From contig NC_090450.1 in the NCBI RefSeq assembly GCF_031143425.1, forward strand, positions 167,579,486 through 167,643,485: 64,000 nt of DNA. The letters are read 5' to 3'. Positions within the stretch are counted from its first letter, which is position 1, and the number at the start of each line of letters is the position of its first letter. Positions 1 through 10,880 of this stretch are shown in pieces. Under the pieces are notes generated by a model. The model was not told the DNA's origin, ran no database searches, and saw only the letters and a program-made list of their open reading frames with translations. The stretch comes from Pleurodeles waltl (lineage: Eukaryota > Chordata > Amphibia > Caudata > Salamandridae). A program made the position numbers and the translations under genes.

Positions 1-87
1 GGACCCACCCATTGAGCTGCTCTTCAGTTGCATTAATGTATTTCTGCCAACTGTTACATTTAGCAGGGGCAGGGATATTGGGTGCAT

Positions 88-1139
88 TTAATATTCCTTA
101 ATTGTTGCCAAGCCTAAACAACTTGTCTGTTGTACAGCTTCATTTAAATGTATCATTTGAACAAGTATCAGGCATGCTCTGAATAAAGCTTCCTTTGCCC
201 TTATTTGCCAATTTTTAGTTCCCCGCACACTTTTTTTTAAGTCAATTGACTTCAGCCAATATTCATAGCCTTCTAAAGGTAATCTTTTCAGGCACTGAAT
301 TTCCAACTTTCTGAATCAAACAAGTAGGTGTTTTTGAAGCATTCCTTATTCCCAAGGAAGCAGCACTGGCAGATGTGTTGTCGTCACAGAACTGTTGTAA
401 GTCCTGCAAGACAGTGACACGTTCATTTATGTTAAAAGGTGTTTCTGCTGCTTCTGTGCCAGGAACATCAAGATCGGTAACATACATTTCTGTTCCAAAA
501 CAGGACTTCATATGGGGTGTGCACCCCCAGGGACCTTCTGGGAAGATTATTAAGCGCTCTCAGGACTCCATACAGGTGATTAAGCCAATTGGCCTGTGCC
601 TAATATTCTTGCTGTTAAGGATTGCTTAAAGTCTCAGTTTCTTCGCACCACAACACGATTTTCCTTGGGATGATACAGAGATGAATAGTAAAGGTGTCCC
701 TGAATGCCCTTGAGGAAAAACCAGGGCCCTGGTCTGAGTGGAAAGCCTCAACTGCATACGTGCCAATAAAGACTTGCAAATATTTAATAACAGTTAGATT
801 GTCTGCTGAGCATTGTGGCCATACCCACAGACACCTGGAGCAAGAGTCCACAGTGACAAAAGATAGATTTGTATGCACCATCAGGTGTCAAAGGACCACA
901 ATGGTCCAGGTACACACATTGTAGTGGCTTGTTGAAAATTAAGAAAGGTGTCTGTGGTGGGCGGGGGAGCCTTTTATTTTCCGACAGATTTTGTTTAGAC
1001 TGTTTGTATACACCAGGCTACTAGTAGCATGCTTATAGTAGAGAAACTGTAACCACCACTCCAGCATGGGCAGAAGCAACTCCTTCATGAACTGCTTTAA
1101 TCAACCCAGATCTTTGATCTTGGTTGGGGGATCACATGA
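88..1139 (-). pseudogene. spuma-like ERV integrase remnant
   Basis: This is the 3' part of a decayed retroviral pol read on the minus strand. Reading leftward, a segment near 890-930 resembles the start of an integrase core (a DHCGPL-like stretch holding the first acid). The 615-881 frame then shows a VTVDSCSR.LWVWP core and a FHSDQGPGF box holding the second acid. Frames at 263-511 and 88-306 look like the C-terminal part and end in a stop near 88. Integrase inserts viral DNA into the host genome using a DDE triad; I could not place the glutamate with confidence. The pieces lie in different frames, so no functional enzyme can be made. No 3' LTR is visible at the window edge. Confidence 0.6.
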
Positions 1140-1740
1140 TCACCCAGCCTGGTATAGGGCAGTATTTATGCTACATATGCAGTAGAAATATTTGGCAGGG
1201 TATGCCTTTGGCATGGGCTTGCTTTCAGCCAAAGCTTTCACAGCAGCCAATGTTTCATCATCCAACCTCATCCGTGAATGAGTTATTGCAGCAAAAGAAG
1301 CACTTGCTGACTTGGCCACTCCATCAGCCAAGGTTTTGCCTGTAACGTGTATTCCAACACATTGATGTCCCAATGAATGAACTACATAGACATTGGGTAT
1401 CGTTTTTTTCAGATCCGCTACTTTCTCCCACAATAATTGTGTTTGATGGTGTTTCCTTTGAAATCTCTGAACCCATTCTGGTACCAGTAATGCAGGTATT
1501 CATTAAAGGACTGGCCACAATAGTAAAAATTATAGATGATTAATGTTAATTGTCCTGGATCTGTGTGTTCCAGTGCCATCAACAGAGCCTTAAGCTCTGC
1601 TAGTTGTGCAGTGCAGTCCCCTAAGGTTTGTGTGTAAGTATGTTTTGGATGGAATCACTCACAACCACACAGGCGGCAGAGTATTGATATTTAGTGCCTA
1701 TTGCTGGTTGGACTGAGTCATCAGTGTAAATAATTGTGTG
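1140..1740 (-). pseudogene. spuma-like ERV RNase H remnant
   Basis: An RNase H-like domain follows reverse transcriptase on the minus strand. Its start is a YTDDS motif near 1720, standing where retroviral RNase H usually has YTDGS. Its end, in the 1140-1433 frame, has HSLGHQCVGIHVTGKTLADG-type residues matching the usual C-terminal H...AD pattern. The two parts are in different frames with stops between them around 1433-1620. RNase H would degrade the RNA strand of the RNA:DNA hybrid during reverse transcription. Order and orientation match the neighbouring reverse transcriptase and integrase pieces. Confidence 0.55.
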
Positions 1741-2610
1741 ATATTGGTCAATAGGCAAGGTGTTTGCTGGAACTCGGTATTCTAGTTCATTTAAGAAACT
1801 CTTGAGTATGAAATTAAGGTGAAAAAAATACTCAAAATCTGTGGGCTTCAGAGAGGTTGTCCATTGAATCCAGCATGGATGTAGTGCTTTTGCGTTAGGA
1901 TCCCTAGCTTTTGTGACAGCCTTGAGAGTGAAATCGGAGGTACTACAATAATGCGTTTCCCCTGGACCAGATGTCTCTTTTTGATGACAGCCATCTGAAT
2001 AGCAGTCAGAAATGTTTCTGTGGGAACATTGTTCAGCTGTGGAATACAGATGTGACTTGTGTGCTATAGGGACGGGATCACCCTCAATGAATGTTACATA
2101 GGTGAAACCAATGGCACTAGAAATTACTCTGATGACTAAATGTGTTTTGTTGTCCCTTGCGTGTAAGTGTTTTGCTGAAAGCATGTCTTGTTGTAATGCT
2201 CTAAGGTGTGTGCGTTTGAATGTCCAATATTTACTTGTAAATTCAGGACGTATTAGATCATACAATGGTTTCATGCCATGTGCATAATCTGGAATGTTCG
2301 TTCTGCAAAGTTTAACAATGACTGGAGCTTTTTGATGGTGTTTGATGGTTGTAATTGTGCACACTTTTCTAGAAAATGAGGAGCTAGGCTCTTGACTTAA
2401 TCTGGTAGTTCGTACCCCAAAAATAGGACACTAAGAAAGGCTATTTTTGGTTTTTTTTAATTGAACTTTTAGCCTAATTTGGAAAATTCCACAACTATGC
2501 AGTTCAACCATCTTATTTGTTGAACAAAATCATGATCCGTAAGGTAGATATCATCTACGTAGGACAATGCCTCAGGGTCAACACTCAATCAAAAGCGCAG
2601 GCCGCCCTGA
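1741..2610 (-). pseudogene. spuma-like ERV reverse transcriptase remnant
   Basis: This is the palm, thumb and connection part of a retroviral reverse transcriptase on the minus strand. The catalytic box reads YVDDIYLTDHD (about 2535-2565), and the first four residues are intact. YVDDIY followed by a histidine-aspartate is close to what I know of foamy-virus polymerases. Further on, NIPDYAHGMKPLYDLI fits the foamy-type thumb region. A 247-residue open frame covers 1621-2364, but stops and a frameshift separate it from the YVDD box, and the fingers region between 2610 and 2738 is not recognisable. I therefore call it spuma-like (class III). It is not functional. Confidence 0.65.
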
Positions 2611-2737
2611 GCTTTACCTGAACTAGGGTCATGAAAGACGGTTCAATTACCTCTTCCTCATATGGCAGATTGTGGACAAATTCTGGTGGCCAATCATTTT
2701 CGGCCAATAAGATATCATAAATGGTAGTTACGTGATA

Positions 2738-3046
2738 CTAGAAGATAACATAAATTGTGTGCTCAATGTCTCCTTCTAATTGTACTTTCAGTTTATACAC
2801 CCTGTCGGGTGGAAAGACGCACATGTCTGCATCCTCAACTTCTAAAAATCCATTAGATGCTTTCACCTCCAGATGCTCTTGAAGATTCCAGCTTACTATT
2901 GTGACCTCTGCCACGCAGTCTAGCAGGGCAGGAGCCCACTTCCTGTTCTTTAGTAAAGCTCTCATCCTTAGTGGCATTTCATACAGAAATCGCTGCCATC
3001 TTCTTCTTTTTGAATTGGGGTTTTTGTTGGGGAAGTTTGTCTTCAT
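2738..3046 (-). pseudogene. ERV protease-like segment
   Basis: A 102-residue minus-strand frame holds PALLDCVAEVTIVS. This looks like a retropepsin active site in which the usual D(T/S)GA has become DCVA, so the catalytic signature is broken. It lies directly upstream (in the minus-strand sense) of the reverse transcriptase remnant, as protease does in pro-pol. The N-terminal portion is rich in lysine and arginine and could be the gag-pro junction. A retropepsin would mature the viral polyprotein. Family placement follows the adjacent polymerase. The match is short, so confidence is moderate. Confidence 0.45.
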
Positions 3047-3108
3047 TCTTAACAGAATCTTCTGTTGAGCATTATGACTCTTTTTTCGGTTTCACATACT
3101 CAGTTTGC

Positions 3109-4840
3109 TGTTCTGACCGCCTGACATAGTTGGACTCTTGGTCTAGGCAAGACTGCTGGTTCAGGGATGACAGCACTTTTGTTTGTAGGCGACTAGGCCA
3201 ATCCTACAACAATTCGCAACTGTCTGCCCAACCCTCCTGGCTCACAAGCAGTACCTCACCAAGAACCCAAACAGTAAAAGGTGATTTCTGGTACCCTTTC
3301 CGCATGGAATCTGGAGTGCGACATCTTAGGGGAGTTAGGATTAAAAGGAGATTACACTTTTCTCACATGAGCAACAAGTCTCATTCACACACAGGCAATG
3401 AAGGAAATGCAGTAAAGTTTCTTTTAGGTTTTATTAACAATACTGCAATCTACTGTAAATTGCATGGGCAGCAATGATTAGGATATTGAACAATGCAAGA
3501 AGCAGAATAGTAAAAATGAGAGTCGTGAATATAAAGACCCCCACCATCTTGCAATAACATGAAATGTGAAATATTCCTAAAACCCTAAGAACCTAGGGCC
3601 AGATGTAGGTAGGTGGCAAATTGCGAGTTGCAATTTGCGAGTCCGAGCGACTCGCAAATTGCAACTCGCAATTTGCTATGCAGAAAGGTGTCTCAGACAC
3701 CTTCTGCAACTCGCAATGGGGTCGCAAAGACCCACCTCATTAATATTAATGAGGTGGGTCGCAGTTTGCGACCCCATTGCGAGTCTGGGCACTCACGGGG
3801 ATGGTGGCCTGCTGGAGACAGCAGACCACCATGTCCGTGACTGCTTTTAAATAAAGCAGTTTTTTTTTTCCATCTGCAGCCCGTTTTCCTTAAAGGAAAA
3901 CGAGATGCACTTGGAAAAAAATACCGAAACCTTTTGTTTTGTTTTTTTTCACTGCAGGCAGTGGTCCATAGGACCACTACCTGCTCTGAAAAAATATTTT
4001 TGTGATCACTCACAAAGGGGAAGGGGTCCCATGGGGACCCCTTCCCGTTTGCGAATGAGTTACCATCCACTTCAAGTGGATGGTCACTGCGAGTTGATTT
4101 GCGACCGCTTTCGTGGTCGCAAATCAACTCACATCGAGGTGCGAGTCGCAAATAGGAAGGGAACACCCCTTCCTCTTTGCGAGTCGGAAAAAGCATTTTG
4201 CGAGTCGGTTCCGACTCGCAAAATGCGTTTCTGCATAGCGTGAGGGCTTTTGCGCCGTTTGCGAGGCGCAAAAGCCTTGCTACATCTGGCCCCTAATCTC
4301 TAGCCTAAAAAGAGCCAGGTGTGTTAAACCTAATCTGCCAGTACCATGTCCATGAGAAGAGCCCCCAACTCTTGTTACCTTGGAATGAGGTCCCTAGCTC
4401 AGACTCCTTGGGGACACGAAGGCTGGGTCTGCATCAAAGTGACGTTAAGCATAGATAGCATTGATGGCATCTGGTAAGGATCCCTCTGATAACCTAGTCT
4501 GCATGAGAGGTATTTATACAGATCTTGTATAACCCCTGACACAGGTATGTTCCAAATCAATAGATAAGAAGGCATGCTTGGGGCAGCAAATACATAAACA
4601 ATTCCCTCCAATAGTACATTATGTTCCTGTCACAAGTAAGCGGGAAAGGGACATGATGTGAATACCTACATCTATCACTTGCCTTTGACAGTGATAGTGA
4701 CGCCTTCACAGAGTGGCACTGATAACATGAAATCAAAACATCGTTCTAACGTAGCAGCCACCTTGAAAGAAATAATTAAATAAATGGGCTAAAACAGAGC
4801 AGGCTAAGTAGGTTAAAAGTCTCTTGGTGTCGGGGCACAG
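3109..4840 (-). mobile_element. probable second LTR of the spuma-like family, split by a MITE
   Basis: Read on the plus strand, the segment begins TGTTCTGACC and ends TCGGGGCACA, i.e. TG...CA. Removing the nested MITE (3596-4292) leaves about 1035 bp, close to the 987 bp of the LTR-like segment at 6421-7407. The two show patchy similarity in the same order: a TTGG.CTC start, a CCTCAC block, a TTTTATT block (a reversed AATAAA) near 3430 and 6702, and GCAGAATAGT near 3503 and 6775. It lies between gag and protease remnants, where an LTR does not belong. I did not find a clear target duplication, so boundaries are approximate. Confidence 0.4.
3596..4292. mobile_element. 697-bp Harbinger-like hairpin-chain MITE
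   Basis: The element starts GGGCCAGATGTA and ends TACATCTGGCCC, a perfect 12-bp terminal inverted repeat. It is flanked by CTA on both sides (3593-3595 and 4293-4295), a 3-bp target duplication of the size Harbinger elements make. The interior is a run of local palindromes: around 3613-3674 (TTGCGAGTTGCAA motifs facing each other), 3727-3773 (GACCCACCTCATTAAT meeting its complement), 4012-4047, 4067-4083 and 4088-4130 (GCGACC...GGTCGC). It has no coding capacity; open frames here are by-products. It interrupts the LTR-like segment 3109-4840 and is therefore younger. Confidence 0.85.
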
Positions 4841-4924
4841 GCCTCCAAGCCAGAAGGCTAAGCTATCTCCTGATACGCAATAAAACTAAATAGGATCCAC
4901 TATATGCCCAACTCTCTCACTGTG

Positions 4925-5800
4925 TTCATCCGGTGAGTCCTGAAAGGAACAAGATTGGCGTGTATCAGTATATTGATATCTATCAGGAATTTTTATATTA
5001 TCTCTATTTCTAAGGCTATATCGGTTTTGAAGTGTGTCTGAACGCAGAGATTCTCCCCTTTCTTATTTAGGTGTTTGTTTTTGTTTATCCCAAAGTTTTT
5101 AAGAACCCACAGGTATTTGCTTGGTAGAATCCTTATTGGATTTACCCTGTAATTGTGGTTTACTAGGTCAGGATCCTAGTCTCTCCTGACCAATACTAGA
5201 ATAGGTTTTGGCGATAATCTTTGGCAGATCACCATTTTGATCCTGTTGAGGAACATCCCTGGGCCACTAGCGTACAGTCAAAGTTACTGCTTCCACTTAA
5301 GACTAATTGATTTTATTGAAGACACAGTGGCAAAATTGCCCATTAATTGCATCCCCAAATCCACAGCTAGGATAGCCCCATGTTCATCTTGTATTTGTTT
5401 TAATACTTCCGGGAGATTGGCAAGTGTTAGAGTACCATGTGTGGTGGTATAGAGTGTTGCAAATACCGTGTCCCAGGTGTTGCAATTATCTACTGAGGAA
5501 ACCATCCCAAAAGACAAGCACATAGTGAGAATTCTATGTTTATCTTGAGGTCCTGCATGGGGAAACACTGCCTCCAGCGCATTTATTTTTTGAGCTAACC
5601 AAAACAGAATTTCTTTCAGTTTGGTGGATACTTTACCCATAATTGAATGGAAGGGTTCATGCCTGGTGTGAATGCATGCGGTTGCGCTGGTGTAGCGAGT
5701 GCTGGGTTTATTTTTAATGTTTGCATTACAAACTGCACTAATAGTCTATATAGTCTATCTAGCTCATTGTATATTCGGTGAACCTCAGCTACCGCCAAGG
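4925..5800 (-). pseudogene. ERV gag remnant
   Basis: Minus-strand frames at 5616-5798 and 5284-5640 overlap in different frames and look like one gag broken by a frameshift. The longer one (118 residues) has a helical, capsid-like composition with YTTTHGTLTLANLPEVLKQI and a LGMQLMGNFATVSSIK stretch. Downstream, 4925-5235 encodes a basic, glutamine- and arginine-rich tail in broken frames, as a nucleocapsid region would. I see no CCHC zinc knuckle, which is consistent with (not proof of) a spuma-like gag. Assignment rests mainly on position between the LTR-like segment 6421-7407 and the protease and pol remnants. Confidence 0.45.
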
Positions 5801-6420
5801 TGCCTGTATCGATATGCGGTGTGTATGTGGCTAACTGTGGCCAGGTAGGGCCTTCATTATTTAAAGGACCAAGCCTAACGTGTAGTGGTGTGTGGGGTAG
5901 GGAGCCATCAAGCCAGTTATGGTGGTCTTGAAAAGATAGAGGTATTGCTAAATATGTCTATGCTGCAGGTACATGAGCTATAGTGTAATAATAATGAAAT
6001 GTATTGCTGTTCCCATCTACTACTGGAAAATGGACCCAAGAATAAAACATTTATGTTCTATAGGCTGGAGGAGCCTCAACTACAAAAGTATCATCGCCCC
6101 CCTGAGCTGTGAGGCCTTGTTGTAGTAAATGATTAGTAAATGGGGGGGCTCATGTTTACTGCAATTACCACCCGGTTTGGGTTGACCATATTGAGTGTAT
6201 TTTGTTCAAAGAGAAGGACACCAAATGGGGATTGATCCTTTTAAGGTTCAAGCTTGAACAAACTACAGCATCAAATAGGCGCTACCTACCTAGTTGTGGA
6301 AGAAATCCTCAAGACCAGGGACATCTCCATATATAGTAATGATGGGGCCTTTAGCACATAGTGACACAGAGATACTCAGGAAGATCCAAAAATCAGTATC
6401 TGGCCAAACGTAGGTGGTGC
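5801..6420 (-). other. untranslated leader or gag 5' remnant of the spuma-like ERV
   Basis: This 620-bp stretch lies between the gag-like frames and the LTR-like segment on the right. It has no long frame. Just inside the LTR edge the minus strand reads TGGCACCACC (about 6411-6420), which could be a primer-binding site because it begins TGG immediately after the LTR end. I could not match it to a particular tRNA. Confidence 0.3.
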
Positions 6421-7407
6421 CATGTCACGTTGGCTCTCATTGTACTAATGAGGCTGCTGGACTTAGGCAGCAGCATCACCTGATTTGTGGAGAACTGAGT
6501 TCGATCACACACCATGTGACAACTCTCGCCCAAATCCATTTCCTGCCATCTAGCTGCACCTCACATATGCCCAAGAGCATGGGGGATTATGACATTGTGT
6601 CCTCTCAGAGAAATCATGGTGGATCGGATCTCATCCTTTTCCCTCAGTTGCATTTGTCTCACACATGCAAAGACAAACAGAAGCAGAAAACTGTTCAATA
6701 GATTTTATTGAATCAGCTGTGTTCTAGATAAAAAGGCATGGACTGCAATATTTAGGATGATAAAACATACTAAAACAGAATAGTGACAAGGAAAGTGAAA
6801 CACAAGAAAAGTTCCGCCATACTGTCACTAAGCAAGATGTATGATCCCTACCTACACTACTAATGTTCTATGTTAGAGCACAGCAGGATAAGCCCTAATT
6901 TGCCCTTCAGGACCCCCTGGGAAGACATCATTCCCCCATACCTGAGTATGGCAGTAGAGAAGAAGCCTGTTGTCTATTGAGAAGCCTGTTGTCTATTGAG
7001 ACACCTTCCCCAGATAGGCCAGGGAACCAGCAGTCTCAACAAGCAGCTGTAGCGAAGTCAAACAGCATGTGGAGGCAGTCATCTGGCTGGAACCTCACTC
7101 TAACGCACATGGGGCAGAGAGATGTTTTATAATAAGACAGCCAGTGTTCTGAGAAAAGTGTCCCCATGTAAAAATATGTATTTCTGTGCAATGTTAAAGA
7201 CGTGATGTACCACTTTGTGGTAGCAACCCTATCTTGTCGCAGCCTTGAACAAAGGAGAGAGTGAAAGAATGTTGTGCTAAAAAATGTAAGTGCATTCCTA
7301 ATTGAAAGACCAGCAAGATGGGGGAAAATAAAACATCACCATAAATGTTATCATTTCAAAAAGAATAAAATGAAATAAAATAAAATGTAATTAGGCTACA
7401 GGGCACA
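6421..7407 (-). mobile_element. probable 5' LTR of the spuma-like ERV
   Basis: On the plus strand it starts TGTCACGTTGG and ends ACAGGGCACA, giving TG...CA termini and about 987 bp. TTTTATT at 6702-6708 is a reversed polyadenylation signal and lies where one would fall in a minus-oriented LTR. Its inner edge abuts a TGGCACC primer-like site and then gag. An exact 19-bp direct duplication (GAAGCCTGTTGTCTATTGA) occupies 6962-6980 and 6981-6999. It shares ordered short blocks with 3109-4840. No target duplication was resolved, so both edges are inferred. Confidence 0.4.
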
Positions 7408-7880
7408 AACAGCAGGCCTATTTGCTAAAATAATATGCCCAAAAACACAACTAAAATGGCTTCACTAAAATGACGGTGAGTTCATTACTGGATGACTTGG
7501 TTACCAGGATGAAAATGTAGTGGGGACAGTGTTTTGTAGGAGCTCCTGAGAAAGTAAACAGGCACCTGTGAATTAGTCAGACTACATATCGTGTTTGGTC
7601 TACCCAGATAGAGATGTGATATAAAGGGTATGTTGAGAATTTTCCAAAGCATGAATATAAAGATATAATGAATGAGAAGGGTAGCCAGGAATTGCCCAGA
7701 TAACACATTTTCTCAAGGCCATCTGTAAGGCCAAATAGGGCAAAAAAATATTCAAACCACAAGCCCCTTGTTTGGTTCTTCCAGATGGGACTTTGCCTTC
7801 TCCCCAAAAGTGATCTCCAAGAGCTTGTCAGCTTGCCTCCTGTTAAGGAGTCTGAGGGTCAACAAAGATTTCACATAAGA
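7408..7880. other. no feature recognised
   Basis: Moderately AT-rich sequence with no supported gene or repeat boundary. The left edge of the following LTR-X copy was not found and may lie inside this stretch. Confidence 0.4.
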
Positions 7881-8625
7881 GAGAAAATCCAACGCCCCGG
7901 AAGAAACGATGCAGCGCCTGTCTCGGGTGGAAAAACCAGTGCAGAACCTGCAGAATTGAAGCAGTGTCTGTTTCATCATCACAGTGCGTTTGAAATTTCG
8001 ATGCATCATCCCTGGGTGTCAATTTGTCAACAAACCCTGCACAGCAGTAAAGAATCAAGACTGCATGCCCTGAAATGAACGCATCATCTTGCCTGCGAGG
8101 AAAGGAAAGAAGCATCACCTCCGCCGCGCTGGAAAAATCGACAAATCCCTTAACTTTGCGATGCGTCATCTCCTCTGGGGCCCGCATTGTCTTTATTTTT
8201 GACATATCTCAGGTAATTTGTTCTAAAGAGATACATCCATTTATTCTTATAGATTAAGACTCCGTTAAATATCTAAAAAGTGATATCTTGGCTTGTGCAT
8301 ATTAGATTTTTGTTATTTTGGTTTTTTTTTATTCAGAGAAATAATATCTATCATAAATAGATATAATAGATAGTAAATAAATAATATCCATTTTCCTAAA
8401 TTGTTGTGGAGTACTTTTGTTGTGTTTTCACTTTGTTACTTTATGAGTTATTGCACAAATACTGTACACATTGCCTTTTCATTTAAGCCTGCCTGCTCTG
8501 TGCCAAGCTACCGGAGGGTGAGCACAAGATAATTTAGGTTGTGTTGTGGCTTACACTGACTAGGACTGTGATCCCTACTTGAATTGTTTGCATACCTCTG
8601 CCAACTAGAGACCCAATTCCTAACA
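7880..8625 (-). mobile_element. LTR-X copy, partial, minus orientation
   Basis: The right edge reads GCCAACTAGAGACCCAATTC and ends CTAACA at 8625. Its reverse complement (TGTTAGGAATTGGG...) matches the start of the complete LTR-X at 19838 and the copy at 63603. Upstream on the plus strand, blocks such as AAGCCTGCCTGCTCTGTGCC and GTGTTTTCACTTTGTTACTT also occur, diverged, at 55.9-56.0 kb. The block at 7900-8190 is rich in GCATCATC/GCGTCATC repeats typical of this copy type. The left edge was not resolved, and the open frames here are accidental. Confidence 0.65.
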
Positions 8626-10120
8626 TTCCTTTTTTTTCTTTTTTTACTATTTATTATGTAACAAATCATGGGTGCATCAAAGGCCTCCACAGCCCCCGCA
8701 GTGCAGAGAGGCCACCTGAGCACAGTACTCAGACCCGAGAGGTCCTGAATAAGTCCAGAGGGGTCCCCTCCATGTACTTTGTTATGCCACTGTATCAAAC
8801 TTGACCCCAACCCCAAGCTATTTACTTATGTTGTGAAAATTGTAGCCCATCTACTGTAGCATGACTTTCTCTGCTGTACAAGAGAAGTTTCATGCATGGA
8901 GACGAGGCTTTAAATGTGCATATTTCCTGCATAATTACTTTACTCTTTCGGAGAGAGGCATACATATGTGATAAACGGCCTTGAAACACTGCGCGTATGG
9001 CTAATCACCATAAGTTTGTCACACAGTCACTGTGCCAAGCTGCTTGATGTTGGTTTTATAAAAAGGCATGGCGGACCTCTCTTTTTATGTGAGAGACATT
9101 CCTTTCAGCCAAAAAGGTGTCAATTTCTCTATTTTGATTCAACTCCTTCTAAACTATCCCCCACATCACCAGTGTTATTCCAGAGATAAACAAAACTCAG
9201 TTTTTTTCTGCATCTCCCTATTATATGTTTACAAATGGTGATGTGTGTATATATTTTAAGACCAAGCCAGTTGGATAGCACAAAGTCCTGACCCTGCCCC
9301 ATGGACAAACACATATGCAAAAAGCAGCTGCATTGCGACCTTTGGCACATCTGAGCCTTGCTACGGCAAGCAGCTTCCAGCACCTCTGTAAGCAGATACT
9401 TCAGCTTGCTTCTTTTTTAGGTCGAACACGCAAGCACTTTGACGTGATGTAGTCTATCAGTGGGATTTTAACCATGCCCATCACCATAACTTGTTCATGG
9501 GCTTGCCTTTTCAAAAATGCTTTGTCATCACTGGTAAATGCTTTACGTTTGCCCTTCCTTGGGGCTTTCTTACTGACTTGAACACCAACCCTGTTACATG
9601 GACATTGCACATTTGCCAATATGTTTGACTGTGAGCAAACTTCTTTTTCCTTTTGTGTCTCTCCTTCACACTTATGCTCATGGCGGCTGTGGCGCTTTGA
9701 ATCGGCTCGCTTAGGTCAACTGTTTTACTTTTCATTTGAATTTATGCGGCAAGAAAAGTCCAGTTAGGAATTTACAACTCTAATAGCTCTATCTTGAGCA
9801 AACGCAAGACTCATTATATTGCACATGCTTAAGTGCAACTTTTATTTATGCTAGTGCACTTTACAGGCTATGGTTTGAAACCTGCACTTTGGACTTCTAT
9901 TTTTGAGCTTGTAAACTTCTTGCTAACACCAGCAAATAATGTATATAACTCCCAGGGTTTGGTTTGGAAGTGGTTGGATCACATTACAGTGTCTCAGACA
10001 CAGAGGTCCATTTTTAGAGCCCCACTCCACCAACCAGGCTTTCTACATTTAACACTCACAATCTCCTCCAAATAACTTTGCTAAACCCAACAACAGGCAC
10101 ATTTGTATTTGCACACAAAA
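8626..10120. other. no gene recognised (1.5 kb)
   Basis: Short open frames on both strands show no motif I know. I see no paired terminal repeats, tandem arrays or splice-flanked exon candidates. Confidence 0.4.
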
Positions 10121-10880
10121 CGCCAGGCGGTCGGAGATGTGATTTAACCACCCAAACTGGCAACTTTGAGCATGGGTAAGCAGGTTCAAGTCCCGATGTC
10201 AGGTCCACATTGTGTGATTCTGAGCAAGTCACTTAGGGAAAGATTTAAGAGCTCTTAGCGCATCCTTGTGCCACATTAGCACTATTTATTTTTGTGTTAA
10301 TGTGGCCAAACAAGGTCACAATCGCCGCGCCAATTTAAAAAGCGGCACAATGCATGCATTGCTCCATTTTGTAACCCTTTGTGCTACATTATGTCTGCGC
10401 TAGGCATAATGTATGGAAAGGTGGCATTCCCCCGTTAGGTGAGGAGAAACAATAGTGCAAAGAAATCTAAGAGATTTCTTTGCGTAATTTTTTTGGCCAT
10501 TTTAATGCCTGCTCAGAGCAGGCGTTAAAAGGAGGCCCACCATTGTTTACAATGGGCCTCAATGAGCTTTGCAGGATTAGCGTCATAATCCTGCAAAGCT
10601 CCGAACTAGCGTTATAAATTTTGATGCTAGATCCCCTAAGTACAGCCATGGTGCGCCATATCTTAGATACAGCGCACACATGGTAGTGTTAGGGGGCGCT
10701 AAGGGGAGCAAGAAAAGTGGTGGTGCACCGGGTGCAGCAAAACTTTTCTTAAATCAGCCCCTTAATCTCCCTGTGCCTAAAATATGAATTTGACCCTCCG
10801 TGATGTAGTCTAGGGCTCATGTAAAGCGCTTCAATGCCCTTAAACCGAGATCACTCTATACAAAACTGCAAATAATAAAT
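10121..10880 (+). repeat. MIR/CORE-like SINE, split by a MITE
   Basis: The left part (10121-10235) has a degenerate tRNA-like head with a B-box-like GGTTCAAGTCC near 10178, then TGTGTGATTCTGAGCAAGTC and ACTTA, the classic CORE block of MIR-type SINEs. The right part resumes at 10762 with TTAATCTCCCTGTGCCT and continues to CATGTAAAGCGCTT (near 10818), the LINE2-type tail. Together they read as one element with 10236-10761 inserted inside CACTTA/ATCTCC. It is a tRNA-derived, LINE-dependent, non-coding retroposon. Confidence 0.7.
10236..10761. mobile_element. 526-bp MITE inserted in the SINE
   Basis: The flanks are TTA on both sides (10233-10235 and 10762-10764), and removing the insert joins the two halves of a CORE-SINE. 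The ends are imperfect inverted repeats: GGGAAAGATTTAAGA against TCTTAAATCAGCCCC. The interior has local palindromes, including GCTTTGCAGGATTA facing TAATCCTGCAAAGC near 10565-10602 and GAGGCCCACCATTG facing CAATGGGCCTC near 10532-10560. No coding capacity. A truncated, reverse-oriented relative lies at about 58777-59070. Confidence 0.8.
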
